A stretch of DNA of 64,000 nucleotides from positions 9,107,795 to 9,171,794 of the forward strand of contig NW_023998414.1 of assembly GCF_014805625.2 (NCBI RefSeq), read 5' to 3'. Source of the stretch: Glossina fuscipes (lineage: Eukaryota; Arthropoda; Insecta; Diptera; Glossinidae). A program made the position numbers and the translations under genes. This document shows, in pieces, positions 1 to 12,801 of the stretch (positions are counted from its first letter, which is position 1; the number at the start of each line of letters is the position of its first letter). The notes beneath the pieces were generated by a model. It was not told where the DNA came from. It searched no databases and was given only the letters and a program-made list of their open reading frames with translations.

Positions 1-90
1 TTATCGCTTTCTGAATCGATCGGTACGATAACGGATGAGGCTCTATCAACTTCCTCTGGATGTTGTATACATTCGCACAAAGTTCGTACA
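1..90 (-). repeat. dispersed repeat family, copy cut by the window edge
   Basis: Read on the minus strand this holds two landmarks of the family seen many times below: an AGTTCGTAC/TTTGTGCGAATGT-type block, then a CCGATCGATTCAGAA-type block. The rest of the copy lies outside the window. No coding potential is visible. The family assignment comes from comparing copies within the window. Confidence 0.4.
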
Positions 91-470
91 TCATGTATCA
101 CAAGTGACGTGTAAAGTATGCTTAGCGTTCACGACTCCAAAGCGAACATCGATTGATATAATAAATTAATCGCCTTTCATAACCTCACTTTCCCACTATC
201 GAGATTCACTTTTCAGAAGTTTTCTCTGTTGGGCCTCTACCGCTAATAGCACCATAGGTGTACGTATGCTTTCGCTTGCTGTCAGCAAACCACCCAAAAA
301 TTTTCTTTTCGTTTTGAAAACGAGAAAAATAGTTTTGATATGCATCGTGTTGGGGTCGGTGGTCTCTGTAAGTATAATACGCACTTTTTCTATATCTATG
401 GGGTAGTCTTGGAAAGTATTTTTCAGTGTGCTATTGTCGGACTTATGATGCGTATTTCTTACTGTCCCCA
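91..470. other. non-coding AT-rich stretch
   Basis: Short open frames of 75-91 codons occur on both strands here. None shows a recognisable domain, splice context or biased codon use, so I treat them as chance frames. Confidence 0.5.
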
Positions 471-760
471 TTCTGGAGATAGATATACCTTTTGTGTTAT
501 ATCGATCGAGTCAGAATCACTTTTTGAATCACTTTTTGAATCGATCCAGGTTTGTGTCTCAGTCTAACAATTCTAAACTGTCGTGTCCATCCTACAGGCC
601 TATAATTTTTAAGATATGCTTATAAAATGTGATACACTGACCTGTTTTCCGGCAAGGCGCTTATTGACAATGGTTCGGCTTGAGCCTCATCTGTGACCGT
701 TTACCATGTAGCTAGTTATATGAATACCTCGATCAAGTGAAATGGTATATGTTATATGAT
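471..760 (+). repeat. dispersed repeat family copy
   Basis: It carries the plus-orientation order of family blocks: ATCGATCGAGTCAGAATCA, a short local duplication of the GAATCACTTTTT block, then a CCTACAGGCC/AATTTTTAAGATAT block and an ATGAATACCTCGATCAAG end. The same order appears at 61030-61400 and 62575-62780. It is a decayed non-coding transposon-like repeat. Confidence 0.55.
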
Positions 761-3700
761 TGTGGGCCAGGACTCACTAAAGTGTTTTTTTACTTGTTTT
801 CCCTAATTTTAGTCCATTTTTCTTTTGTAAATAATTTAAAACTTGTTTTCTCAATTGTGAGAAATTTTACAAGAGTATAAGAATCTTGCAAAAAACTAAA
901 GGAAGAGACCTTAAAGAAAATAAAAATATTTTAAGTTTTTCCCATACCTTTGCTACACAATTCGGCTCCATACTACGCTATAATATATATTGAAACACAT
1001 ACCTAATGATGATATCCTGTTAAACAGACGCACACAAACTAACTAACACACTTTGCGTCTTTGAGTCCAACAGCTTTCTTTCGTAGAAATTCTTGAATAC
1101 AAAATCAAGCAGCAGAGCAGTGTAAAGAGGAAAAAAAAAAAATTTTTTTTTTTTTTTTTTGTTAACTTAACTCGAAGAACTCTTGTGTTATACGCTGTTA
1201 ACCATATTCAATATTTATAACGAAACGTAAAGCAAATTTATTCAATTTGATGAGTTCAACTCCTTAAAATGGGGAATTTGCTCATGTTGTTAGATTAGAT
1301 AGTGGAAGATGAGTAGAAAATGTTTAGATGTCTTCTGTCTATATTAACTCTGTTATTATCGCAAAGATTTTTCTCTTATTAATAAATTCTTACAAGCGTT
1401 TCGTCTATTTTCTACTAACTTGTTTAAATGAATTTTACTGCAGCAAAACGTTTGCTTGATAACTGAACGAAATGATTAAGTCTATCGTTAAAGTTTGACG
1501 AAAGAAAAAAAATATTTATAAGATTTGAAGAAATTAAATATAGTTTTTCAGCGAAAGATGAGCACAAAAATGTACTCATTATCCATTCAAAATTTGATAT
1601 TCGTTGTTAGGAGCAAAATTCGCATGTCTAAGGTACGCTTTTCAGCGGCCCAGAAGTTTCGCCTACGACCATTCGTACTTCTCGCGTCTTCGTTGAGATT
1701 AGGAAGCGCAAACACTATCCTCCCGGATTTTGTTCGTAACTTTCTGGCTTCCCCTATACGAAACGTTCCGATTTTATTTTTATGAGAATAATACTCCCGC
1801 TAGTCGGACTTTATCTTCGCAATCCTATTTTATATTTGAAATCCCAAAGTAATATTAATTCAATTTCAATATTTCTCAGTTCACTTATTGTACTCTGTAG
1901 TGTAGTTACTAGTTAATATCTAGGTTACTAGTTAATATCTAGGTTACACTTTCATCATTTCACTAACTGCGTTTATATGGTCTGACGCCACGATTTACTA
2001 ATGTTGACCATTTTCACAGCACGAGATATATTCGTTCACGGCTCGAAGAGCGTATTTTGTCTTCGATTTCGCTTCTAGCCGTCCTTTATCAGATTGGCGA
2101 TAATAATCGCCTGGGTTCTTATTCGAGGTTGACTTTGACCCTATCGTATTGTGAGAATTTTATCTCTCTTATAGCTAATCGTAATCTATCCCTACTTTGC
2201 GTATTGTTCTCAAACTGGCTTAAACCTATGTGTGAGACCCAAACAAGCAATAATTTTGATGGTACACCGGCTTTTCAAAGACTGGTATCTGAAGTTTTCT
2301 ATATTTTGCTAAAGTTACTTGGATTTTTATCTATTACGGATGTACTTGAAGAAGAGCAACATTCATGCTCACGTTTGATCCGTTCACTTTTTCAGTTCTA
2401 TATCAATTCACGATGAACATAAACGAAAAAAAAGCGTATTGTCAGGCGAAAGAATTGGGAGTGGATAGTAAAAGACGGAGGGAGAGATGGACATACATGT
2501 AAAGGAAGGAAGACGATGTAAACGACTAGACAGACGAGTAATTCAGGAGCGAAAAAGAAGGAGCCTCAAGCAGCCGGAGCCAGGGATTAGGGAGTAGGCG
2601 AAAAGACAAATACCGCAGAATGGATTGAAAAGCATAAAACGAATATATATGAGTGTTATTTGTAACGCCTATTAGACTTATAAGATTTTCGCAGTGCTCC
2701 ATTGTGTAGAACGTTGACCATAGGAAGCGATATTCATACAATTGCTTTACCGAGTCGAATTTTAAATGTCGACCATTTCGAGACCGAGATCGTGGTCTTT
2801 ATATAACAGATAAAAAATTGTATCGTATTTAAATTTGCGATCCCAATTCTAATGATAAGAACAAATTTGTGGAATTTTCAGTTTTGATCAGATCTTTTTG
2901 GGAACTGTATGTGTAGTTGTTTGGGAACCCCCTTTATTTTTAAAGCTAATCCGCGTATTGGCACTGCGAATCGTGCGAACATCAAAGGTAAATATAAAAT
3001 GATTAAATTAATTTAATCGGTTTATGGCGGCTTAAAACCAAAAGAATATAAAAAAATACATGTGATTATATAACTATTATTTCAACCTTGGATAAAATGT
3101 ACTCGAACACAGAGGTGTAGCGATTTATGTATTTACTTATTAATTACTATCTACATTATATACATTCAGTCGAAATGAGTAACATTGTAAAGATTAAAAA
3201 CATAAATTACACATAGAGAAGGTCATCAAATAACGGTGTTTTTTGCTTTTTCTCTGGCTTACAATTTGTTTAGGCGTGAAACATACATCGCTTACATTAC
3301 GACATTACAGCGAATAATATCAATCAGCAGCAAACAGCAAACTTAGCAAACAATAGCAAAGGTAAACAACATTTTCATGCTTAAGGTATTGGCAAACGAA
3401 CATAAGTTTAAGTAACTAACTTGCATGCCGCGAATATTATCCCTTCGGTTATCCGGTAGCTCGTACACTGGCTAATTTCACATGTTATCGTCTTCATCAG
3501 CTTCTAGTTGATTTATGAATGCCTTTTGGGCTGAAACTCGTATCGTTTGCATTAAGAAAACTCCAAATCCAATTTCAAGTGACCACTGCTTCAACTTAAG
3601 CTATTATATTAATATATGCCATTATCAAGTAGACTGAACGATTATTTAAACCCAAACCAAACCCGTTGTATCGAAATCGACTCTAACTGGCTAAGAAAAA

Positions 3701-4904
3701 TTTGATAATGTTATGTATGTCTTGTATCTTCTTCTTTCATTTGTAGTCCTCGTCATTGCAGTCTTTTTGCAATAGAAGTGTGCTTCAACTTTAGCATTTG
3801 ACTTTGGTAGCAGTCAGTATTTATAGTTCATTTCGGTTTTAGAAACTCCCACGACCGTGTAACAGTTGAAAGGAAATTTCATATGCAAAATTTTCATGCA
3901 TGAACGATATGTCTATCAACCCATTTACGATGGTTCAAGAAAAAAAAAAAAAAAAAAGCAAAAGAAAATGTGGGCCATCTTAACTGCTACGCCTGATAAT
4001 CTGATAACTGAAAAGTACTTGTTTCTATCGCCGAACATTCAAACTTCTTCTATAAATTAATGTTTTTTTTTTTTTTTTTTTTAATTTACTCTCCTTATTG
4101 ACGAAGGCATGCCATGCAAATGTGCCTAACTAAAATGCAAACAAAAAATAAAGAAAGGAAAACCACCTATTTGCATATTTTCACATACACTAGTTATCAA
4201 AGATTACTACCAATACTTGTTTAGATTATTTAGGCGTCGCGCGTTATAAACGCATATTCATTTCATCCTATAGTTGGTAACAGTCAGGGAGTGCATGAGC
4301 CTATTCTAAATAGTGACAATTAAACTGAGTACTGAGCCTTTTGTTCCAATTGGCGGGGAAGATTCAAAAAAAAAAAAAAAGATAGCGTGAAATGGCGAAA
4401 CGCGAACTATTCTTTCACCAAGGCCATGTTGCCCTCAAAAAAGGGATGAATCAATTGTTGTTAATCACTAGGTGGGAGAAAATTGGTTTGAAAGTCAATA
4501 TGTTCGAAGGCTTGTACGTTTCTGGCAGTTTTACAAATGCAATTAAATGTAGAAATCTGCTGCAGATGCCTTGCCGCATAATGCCAAACATGGCTGTAAA
4601 TTCTTGATATAACATAACCACAATTACGTAAAAATAAATGAAAATAAACGAAATCGTAAAGTAGCGGATGGTCAAAGTTCGTGTCGGCTTAGTCCGCCGT
4701 TTTTAAACATTATTCACCTTAAAAGTTAATGAGCTGCCAGGAAAAGAAAAACCACTTTATTCATGGCTATAACCTTGACGTTATGCCAATTTAATCAACA
4801 ATTGTAATGAATACTGGAATTGTGAAGAAAACTCACACTCAACGAACATCAAACAGGCAGGCTTTCTTTTCCTTCATTTGCGTTCAATTAAAATTCCTTC
4901 AGTA
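761..4904. other. non-coding desert
   Basis: About 4 kb of A+T-rich DNA without a convincing gene. It contains an A12/T20 palindromic homopolymer (about 1129-1160), a 19-bp tandem duplication (1905-1947) and several A or T runs near 3942, 4063 and 4366. The 119-codon frame at 2057-2416 has no recognisable domain. A stretch near 2640-2740 weakly resembles the dispersed repeat family on the minus strand. Confidence 0.5.
1905..1947. repeat. 19-bp tandem duplication
   Basis: The unit GTTACTAGTTAATATCTAG occurs twice head to tail without mismatch (1905-1923 and 1924-1942), followed by a partial third copy, GTTAC. A recent replication-slippage event is the simplest explanation. Confidence 0.9.
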
Positions 4905-5550
4905 AAAAGAAAACAAGCAAGAAAGTTATATTTGGCTATAGCCGAATCTCGTGCACCCACCACCATTAAAACCAAATTGTCAATGAATCGTTCACGTCTT
5001 AGTTCGCTAAAAAGTAATATTTAGAAGAAACTATTCCACCACGCAGTAGTCTCCCCTATATTTATTGCAGAATTAACACAATCTTGGCCAGAGCATATAT
5101 CTTCGTTTAAGAAACGTATAGTAAAATTTTGCTGTACTTCTGTCTTGTTCTTCTTATGGTTGATAAGCATAAAGCGTCGAAGAAGTGAAGAAAGGAAAAT
5201 TTTAGCAGAGCTTTTCATCAAATCAATGTGGAATATTTTTTGGCTTCAAGTTTTCTACAATTTGCGAGTAGTGGGGGGAAAAAAAAACGCAAATTTTTTA
5301 TTAGCAAAACGAAGATGGATTCAGTTTCCGCTAAACCAATTTGGCCCATTTCCAATACCAACCGGCTATCTTCGTTTTTGCGACCAAAACAGTTTGAAAT
5401 ATACGTACCACACAGACGCACATACGGACCGGACCGGCAGGGCTTAATCGATTCAGAATTTCACCCTTATCAAGAAGCTTCCGTCTTGGTGTTGCAAACA
5501 TTATAACAAAGTGACTTTACCCTTTCATATCCTTCGGTACAAAAAGAACA
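4905..5550 (-). repeat. dispersed repeat family, apparently near full length
   Basis: The left end, AACAAGCAAGAAAGTTATA followed by GGCTATAGCCGAA and a CACCCACCACC block, resembles the left end of the copy at 10866. The right half has a run of GACGCACATACGGACC-like motifs, then GGCTTAATCGATTCAGAAT, then AAGCTTCCGTCTTGGTGTTG and an ACCCTTTCATATCCTTCGGT end. Overlapping open frames of 66-100 codons inside it are not conserved in other copies. Confidence 0.55.
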
Positions 5551-8230
5551 AACTACAAATAAAAAATAAATAAAAAAAAAGTGGAAGTAGGCATAAATTC
5601 ATTTCAATGTTTGCATGTTAATGTAGATTGTTGCTCTAAAAAATAGGAAAAAATTCATAGAAATTCGTTTATCGAGTAGGAAGGAGTTATCTGCTAACAT
5701 ATTCTTTACATAATATTTTTGATTAAAAGGGATCGGATATATTTTCGCTTATAACATAGTAATGAGTTTATGCATAATTTTCTTGCGAGTGTTGCAAAAT
5801 ATTGCCGTAGTAAAATGATTAAATCCACAATTTATTGATTAATTGATCGACATCGGGTAGCATATGACCAACCTGAATGAATGTCACCCATTAGATTAAC
5901 ATCTTCAGAGCAAAGTTACGCACGCACCATCTTGGATACTTTTGCATCTAATTTGTGATTACTTAGTCTTCCACCAGATCGAAATGATGCCTTGCCTAGA
6001 ATGAAAATTATATTATAGATGAATATTTCGACAACTTTTTTTACACGCTTTCTCTTACGGTCTTCATTTATCACACTATGACTTTCCTAAAATATATGCA
6101 AAAAGGAAACGAATTATATAAGTATTAGTGAGATTTCTAAAGACGCACAAAATTTTATGCACGCGTAATTATTCGACCTTTAATATGGAAAGTTTTGATG
6201 ATGATGGACAAATTGGGCCTTTTTGACTTCGTCTATCGTGGCTATAAAAACTGAACGATAATAGGGGATATCATTTCTGATATGCTAAGCAAAATTCTAA
6301 GGTTGTCAACGCAAACTTAATCGCTAAACAAACGAGCGGACGAGGCTCGGAATATAATATAACGCCTTTCCATGAATTCTCTCTCATCGAAAATTTCAAA
6401 TTAATCAATCATTCCACGCATCTAATATAGTGCACAAAGAAGATAATCATTAAAGACCATTAAGCCCTTCATCTTTTAACACCTTATCAATGAAGGAAAC
6501 ATTACAGCGATAATTAAAGCGTAAAACTTTGTTGTAAGCCGTTAATAAACTACTATCAAGCCAGTAATATATGTATAAATAATCAATTATTCAGAAATAC
6601 TCTTTTTGACTTTAGAGTTCTGTAGCTACAACTATTGTTTAATTATTACTTATGACTCTCTAAAAGGACTTCAGCTTAATGATCAATTGAGTTTGATGAA
6701 GAAATTTTAAAATTGGCATCGAAACGACCTAAAGGAAGATCAAGAAATCGTAAGTTCATCTGCTTAAATACATGTACGCAACAATGGTAGAGGACAATGG
6801 GAAATAGGCTTAACTATTGAAGAACAATGACGTGTTCGTTTACCGTTTTAGAATGTAAAAGCTGTTGAGAATCATCTTGGAGTTTACTGTACGAATTTAA
6901 GGTTGCTATAACAACAAGTTGTGAAATTCTTAAAAAACAAAAAAAAACAAAAAAACATCATTGAAAAAACTAGAAAGTAGAAAAAAAGATTTTTTTTTTT
7001 TTTTTTTTTAACAAAAACCATCTTCTATTGTCAAGGTAAATGACCATTTATTAATGCCCTACTAAAGTAGTTATTTTATCCCTTCTTTATTTTATAACAG
7101 CAAGCATTTAGGAAATGTCTCCTACACATGTAACATAGTAGCGATTATAAAGGAGCGGATAAAGACTATTAACCGTTGACGGCCTGCACGGCTGTTTTTT
7201 TTCTCAAACCACTCTATCAGAGAGTTTGAAAGTCTCTTTTGATTCCATCTAAATAATAGTTTGCATACTAGCAGTACACGGAATCGCCCGCAAGTAATGC
7301 AAACAAGTTTGCTTTGGTGCATTCTCTCTAAGACCTCAATCTAACTCTTCTCTAGCTATTCTCTACACTTTTTTTTTTAAAAAATAAAATAAATTTAAAA
7401 AAAGAAAGCAAGAGAAAAATTACACAAACAAACTACAAATTAGGCACGTTTTTCATAAGAGGAAACTAAATATTTGGATTTCTTAGCAATTTTATTAAAA
7501 ACACGTAGATGTATTTATTTATTATTCTGGGAAATGTTTATAACATTTCTAATTTCTAATCTTCTTAAATTTCATTTCTGAAATGCATATTTTAATAAAT
7601 TTTATCTTAAACATATCGGAGAGAAATTGTATTCGGTTTGAGTCAAGTTTTTTTGGACATAGTACGATTAGGGAAGAACAAAAACTATTTCATTATTTCA
7701 ATTTTTATTGTTAGGCATGGTCGTTAAAATGTACATGAAAGAAATTCAAATTACGGTAAAAACTATATCGTATCATCAAATCAGGAAAACAATTTGAAGT
7801 AAACGGATCAACAAACAAATTTTAAATGAACCTTGTTGACAACTTGTTGCTATAGTTTGTCTTGGATCTGCGTACTACAGACTGTACTGCAGTTGAATCA
7901 TGTCTATCTTTAAACTTGTCGTATACAGCTCAGCTATGGATATATGTTAAGCGCAAAATTTCAAAACTTGTTTATCAATTTTAGTGGCTCTTAGATTATC
8001 GTCAATAAAGTACAAAACGTTTGGAAAGAGGAACGAAAAGGGAGATTGTAGACGGATGGATAAACGAAGGGGCTAATAGATGGACTGCAAAGGCAAGAGG
8101 AGGAGATCGACTGAAAGATAGAATGACGAATGAGTGAATAGATGATATCTGAGGGAAGAAATGGCGAGAGAGGCAGACACGTCAGCAAGTACACATCGAT
8201 TAAGACGACCAACATGGATCGGGTCGGATG
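5551..8230. other. non-coding desert
   Basis: No gene is supported. The stretch holds A/T homopolymers (about 6990-7010) and, from about 8020 to 8230, a strand-asymmetric purine-rich tract of diverged GATGGA/GACGGA motifs that leads into the GA microsatellite. Confidence 0.5.
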
Positions 8231-8264
8231 GGAGAGAAAGAAAGAAAGAAAGAAAGAAAGCAAG

Positions 8265-8335
<71 letters not shown>

Positions 8336-8353
8336 AAGAAAGAGAAAGAGAGT
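8231..8353 (+). repeat. compound GAAA/GA microsatellite
   Basis: Roughly 40 bp of (GAAA)n is followed by about 60 bp of uninterrupted (GA)n and then by (GAAA)n again. The open frames that read KERKKER or EREREREREREK here are products of the repeat, not genes. Confidence 0.95.
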
Positions 8354-10287
8354 GTAAGCTTGAAAGTATCCCTAGCAGGACTGATAATGCTTCAATAAAA
8401 GTAACACTGATACAGATTTAGAAATCGAATTGGAAAGAGGAACGAAATTTACATACGGCTTTTTCGGAAGGTTGGATATATATTCTCTACGGGTTTTTAT
8501 AATTAAATTTAACACCTTAAACTCTGCATAAAATAATTCTTATAAATACTGCATACAACATATGTAACAAAAAGTGCAATTTTAAAGTTCCCAGTTCTTA
8601 TGTCGCTTTAATTGTTTTGACTATTAAAAGCGATTTGAGTTTATTGTACTTCTAAAGAGCAATCTTAAGACTACGGGATTAATACGCTCTATATATAAAA
8701 ATGGTCAAGAACTTGGGCGTAGTTTATAACAGACTCTCCTATACACAGTATACATCTAGTTGTTATAAATGGATCAAGAAACATTTAAGCATTTTAGAAG
8801 TCGTTTCAAAGCAAAGAAACAATGTGTGGAAAAATCAACAATTAAATTTTGTTTTTGTTGTTATTATAATTTAATTCGCTAAGTCATTAAAGCATTGTGT
8901 AAATATTTTCATTGTAAACAAAGGCAAAGCGTGAAATCGCAAGGTCAGTTTGGAAAATTTTTATGCCTTGCAGCTACGAGTATTTTGTTGAGCACATGCT
9001 CTAATATGTTGAACAAAGCAAAAAGCATTAAAAACACTTTGTTTTTAATAATAAACACTCTACTAATAAACGTATTTATTTATAAACTATAGAATAGAGA
9101 ATGAATATCAAGTCTAGAAATAATTCCCTCTTGATTTGCTAATGAAATAGAGCGAGAGATTGATATATATATATATAAGTAATTTATAATCGCCACCTTA
9201 TACGTGATACATTCGTCATCATTCGAATAGAAAATAAATACGCGGCGAAAGATTAGTGGATTTTCTTGAAGAATGACTTTTGGGGATACTATCATACGAA
9301 GCGCTGCTTAGATAGGCAATAAGTCTTTGATTAAAACCGATATCAATAAGAAGGAGTGATGTCTAATAAATCCTAATGAAAGCGAAGCATAATTGTAGTT
9401 CAGAGTTGAAAACATTTCCTAGGCGTGTTTTCCCGTCTGCGGTCGAACACTATCATGCTGAGGAACGTGACGACATATTACTTTTCTGCATATTATGTTC
9501 GGTTTTCGTTTCAGGTGTCTCATTCATTATTGTTAGAGCTACTTACTGTTTATCACAGTCTCGTTTAATTGTGGCAACTCACGATAAGCTATGCCAAATC
9601 GACTTTTCCCTAACAGGGATGCCACTAGTATTCGGCTTTATTGTCGATTATGGATTATCGCTTGGCCTTTGTGAGGATTTTTCCCATTGCATATATTGGA
9701 TCATGTCAGCTGCAGTACTTTGCTTCGAATGAAACAGAAAAAGTAACGCCTATGAGTTCAGCATTTTTTGGTAAAGAATTTACTCTTTAATCGAAGCTTT
9801 AAGTAAACTATGTTATTTATCCTTCGGCGGAGAAATCTACATTGCTTTGAAAAGCTTAAAGACAACATATTTATTGAAGGAATAAGTGGCGTCTTTGATT
9901 GCAGCTAACTCCGACCAGAAATTAATTCTACACATAATATATATAAGATTTAGTATAGAATGCAGAAGAGTGTGAAATCATTATCAGTTATCTGTTTTGG
10001 GAGCAAGGATAACATGAAATTTTTGTTCTGTTATCTTAAAGTCGATCCAAATTTCCGTCAGAAGTCTGCTTTATTTACGTTTACTTTCGAAAGCGCAAAA
10101 AGTACGACCCTATATATGCTTCTACTGTTGAAATGCAAAGTAAAAACGGTCTCGATCTATTCTCTGATGCAACTAAGAAAATGACAAAGGCATTTTTACG
10201 CATTACTTTTTTAATTTCATTTTCTTTTATCGCACCTCGATTTTAGTCGTCGAAAACCCGTACCAGTGTTCCTTAAAATGTATTGTT

Positions 10288-10289
<2 letters not shown>
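8354..10289. other. non-coding stretch with one unassigned open frame
   Basis: Mostly A+T-rich sequence without genes. The frame at 9376-9732 (+, 118 codons) lies in a slightly less A+T-rich patch and encodes two hydrophobic stretches (about residues 34-54 and 81-98). I recognise no family and see no splice or promoter support, so I do not call it a gene. Confidence 0.4.

Positions 10290-10329
<40 letters not shown>
10290..10329. repeat. (AT)n microsatellite
   Basis: About 20 uninterrupted AT dinucleotides. This is self-complementary simple sequence. Confidence 0.95.
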
Positions 10330-10332
<3 letters not shown>

Positions 10333-10865
10333 TGACATTGCTTCAGCTTCGCAACTCATAAATATCGATAAACAGCTTGATTGTTAGTTTCCTTCTTCTT
10401 CATTGTGGAATAGTTTGCACTCTTTTGCGTTATTTTCGTAGATAGAAAAATTGAAATAAAATCTGCAAAACTGTATTCGCAGGGATTTTGTTAAACTTTT
10501 CCTTGTTTGGGTATTTGAACACGACCAGGAAAGAAAAAAAAAAAAAGAAGAAAAACATATGTATAGATACACACACATTCGACAAGGCCAGTCGTGTATA
10601 TGTGTTAGGCTTAGGGTCAAGGCGAAAAGATGTTATTATATATTTTTTAGTTTTGTTACAGAAACATACACGGATAATAGACGGTATTCATTCATATTTG
10701 TGTATCAGTAATGAAAAAGTTAAAAAACCGCTTCCTTCCCATGTCAATATTCTTTCGATGATAAAAGAACAAACAAGTTCGTTGAGGAAATTTAAAGAAT
10801 AACTTGGATAACATCTCTTTGAAATACATTCTCTAAACGTTAGTAGTAACGCTAGTACAAGTAAA
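10330..10865. other. non-coding stretch
   Basis: Overlapping 60-104 codon frames on both strands share an A-run near 10530. None has a recognisable domain. Confidence 0.5.
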
Positions 10866-11810
10866 AACAAGTAAGAGCTCTAAAGTCAGGCAAGGCCAAC
10901 TATCAGACACCATACATCACTTCGCTTCCAACAGACATTCATTCATTTTCGTCATAACACGTAAAAAATGATGCATTATTTTTATGTGGAGGCGTAATTT
11001 TCGTGAGGGCTCTCATATTCGAGGATCTTCAAAACGTCAACTATGCAAATGCAAATGATGCAAATTTAGCAAAAACCGCAATTTCCACTTTTTTCTACCA
11101 TTCAGTTAGGCTTTGTCGATGTAGAAGTGTTTGCTTTTCATGAGCGACCCTTTGTTTAGTTAGAGCGAAGTGAAAGACATATTTGAGCCAAAGTTTATAC
11201 CGAATTACTCTTGCAAATCGATTTTCATCTAAAACTGTTTTTATGACGTGGAAGTCAGAAAATAGAGCTACGTTATCCATATTCGGTGAGATTATTTTTC
11301 ATGAAAAGTTTTAATTATGCACAAATTTTCATCAAAAAAATATTGAAAAAGATGTCTTTTGACCATATAAAGATTCGGTTTCCATAGGAACGTGCATAGG
11401 GGAGGGGGTTCATAAAATTGCTTTATCCGATCCATATGTTTCACATCAATTTAGAACGCCTAAATGCTATTACTCAGTAAAATTAGAATATTTTTTCATA
11501 TAACGGTTTATCAAAATAAGGCGTTAGTGGTCGAAAAAGTGATTCGTTTCGAATCATTTTCAATAGCATTCGTCCTATTGCCAAAACCCCGCAGCATACC
11601 AAATTTCATTAAAATGTCATGAAAATGGACAGACATTAGACGGCCAGACAGAGAGATAGACATGAAGTGATCCTAAATCAATCGGGATCGAAAGTGATCC
11701 TGAATCAAAGGGTACAATAAAAGATGAGTTTATCTCAAGTCCTTCTGGCTATTACATACGTCCTCGTAAATTTTATACGCCCTGTACCGCAAGTTACGTA
11801 GGATATAAAT
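10866..11810 (-). repeat. dispersed repeat family, near full-length copy
   Basis: The left end reads AAACAAGTAAGAGCTCTAAA then GTCAGGCAAGGCCAAC, a decayed inverted GTCGGGC/GGCCGAC pair. The middle contains GGGGAGGGGGTTCATAAA and GCTTTATCCGATCC. Its reverse complement aligns with 12195-12245. The right half has ACCAAATTTCATTAAAATGT, several CAGACA/GACGG motifs, GTGATCCTGAATCAAAGGGT and an ATACGCCCTGTACCGC end. With 12180-12665 it forms a head-to-head (inverted) pair. Confidence 0.6.
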
Positions 11811-12179
11811 AAACAAAATCTATATTAGTTGATTAATGAAGGGAATAGTTTTCTAACTTACTCGCTTGTAAGCGTAGAAGGGTACGATCAGATGGTGCGT
11901 ATATATGCAATCCACAAAGGGACTTTAGAAGGAGCCAATATTAAAAATGATTTTCTGAATCAATTGAAGCTTATCTGTCGGTCTGACGGATCCATGTATT
12001 TTTATATTTAACCTTCAGGCTCGGATTCAACTTCTAAATTACCTTATTCCGATTTTGAGAATAAATTGAATCGAACTCTACGTATATCACGCCATAGTCT
12101 GGAAAAATCATTGTACGGAAAAAATTTGCATTATTTCATATTTGTCCGTGACAATCGAAAAAAATATTACTTTGCCATA
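11811..12179. other. non-coding stretch between inverted repeat copies
   Basis: It separates two oppositely oriented copies of the dispersed repeat. A 60-codon frame at 11829-12011 has no recognisable features. Confidence 0.4.
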
Positions 12180-12665
12180 TCCTGTGAATGCGTAAAATAT
12201 TGATCGGATGAAAGGCTTTTTGGAACCTCCCCCTTCCCAATAAGCGTTCTTTTAAAAAAAAATGGGCGCATATATAATTAGAAAGTTGGTTTACAAAAGA
12301 GATTTGATATATAAATTTACTGCCTATTTTTGTTGAACCCCTTTTCCTATATACAGATGCTCTCAGGAAGGGAAAGGAAAGCTATATTTAACAAAACGAG
12401 ATCTAATATTTGGCATTTTATGATGATGGAATAGACGAAGAGTAAGGAATTTTGTGATAATAAAATTTAACTGTAACTTTAACAGAACGCCATCCATTCA
12501 GTTGTTTTGTCTTCATCAGCGTAAGTGATCTGATGAAAAGTAAGCCTTTATATAGCAACAACACGATATAATTTCGGTTTTTCTTCAAAAAATATTAGTA
12601 GACAATGCTATTAAATGAAGTAAAGCAAAGCATTAAGTAGTCGGCCTTTTGCCGACTGGAATTTC
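12180..12665 (+). repeat. dispersed repeat family copy ending in a hairpin
   Basis: TTGATCGGATGAAAGG followed by GGAACCTCCCCCTTCCC matches the reverse complement of the 10866-11810 copy. The copy ends at 12639-12657 in AGTCGGC-CTTTT-GCCGACT, a perfect 7-bp stem with a 5-nt loop, followed by a T-rich GGAATTTCCTTTTT. The hairpin is the best-preserved form of the family's terminal palindrome. Confidence 0.5.
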
Positions 12666-12766
12666 CTTTTTTTCTCTGCAGTACACTCTGCACACAAGGT
12701 TCGATCTTTGTACGATTCTAGCAATAAAACTCATTCAAATAATACTTGACGACGTCCAAAAAGAGC

Positions 12767-12801
<35 letters not shown>
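12767..12801. repeat. (TAG)n microsatellite
   Basis: About eleven uninterrupted TAG/AGT trinucleotides. In one plus frame this gives a run of valines, which explains the valine-rich open frame here. Confidence 0.95.

Noticed and set aside
8142..8421. Lys/Glu/Arg-rich frames
   Set aside because: Entirely encoded by the GAAA/GA microsatellite.
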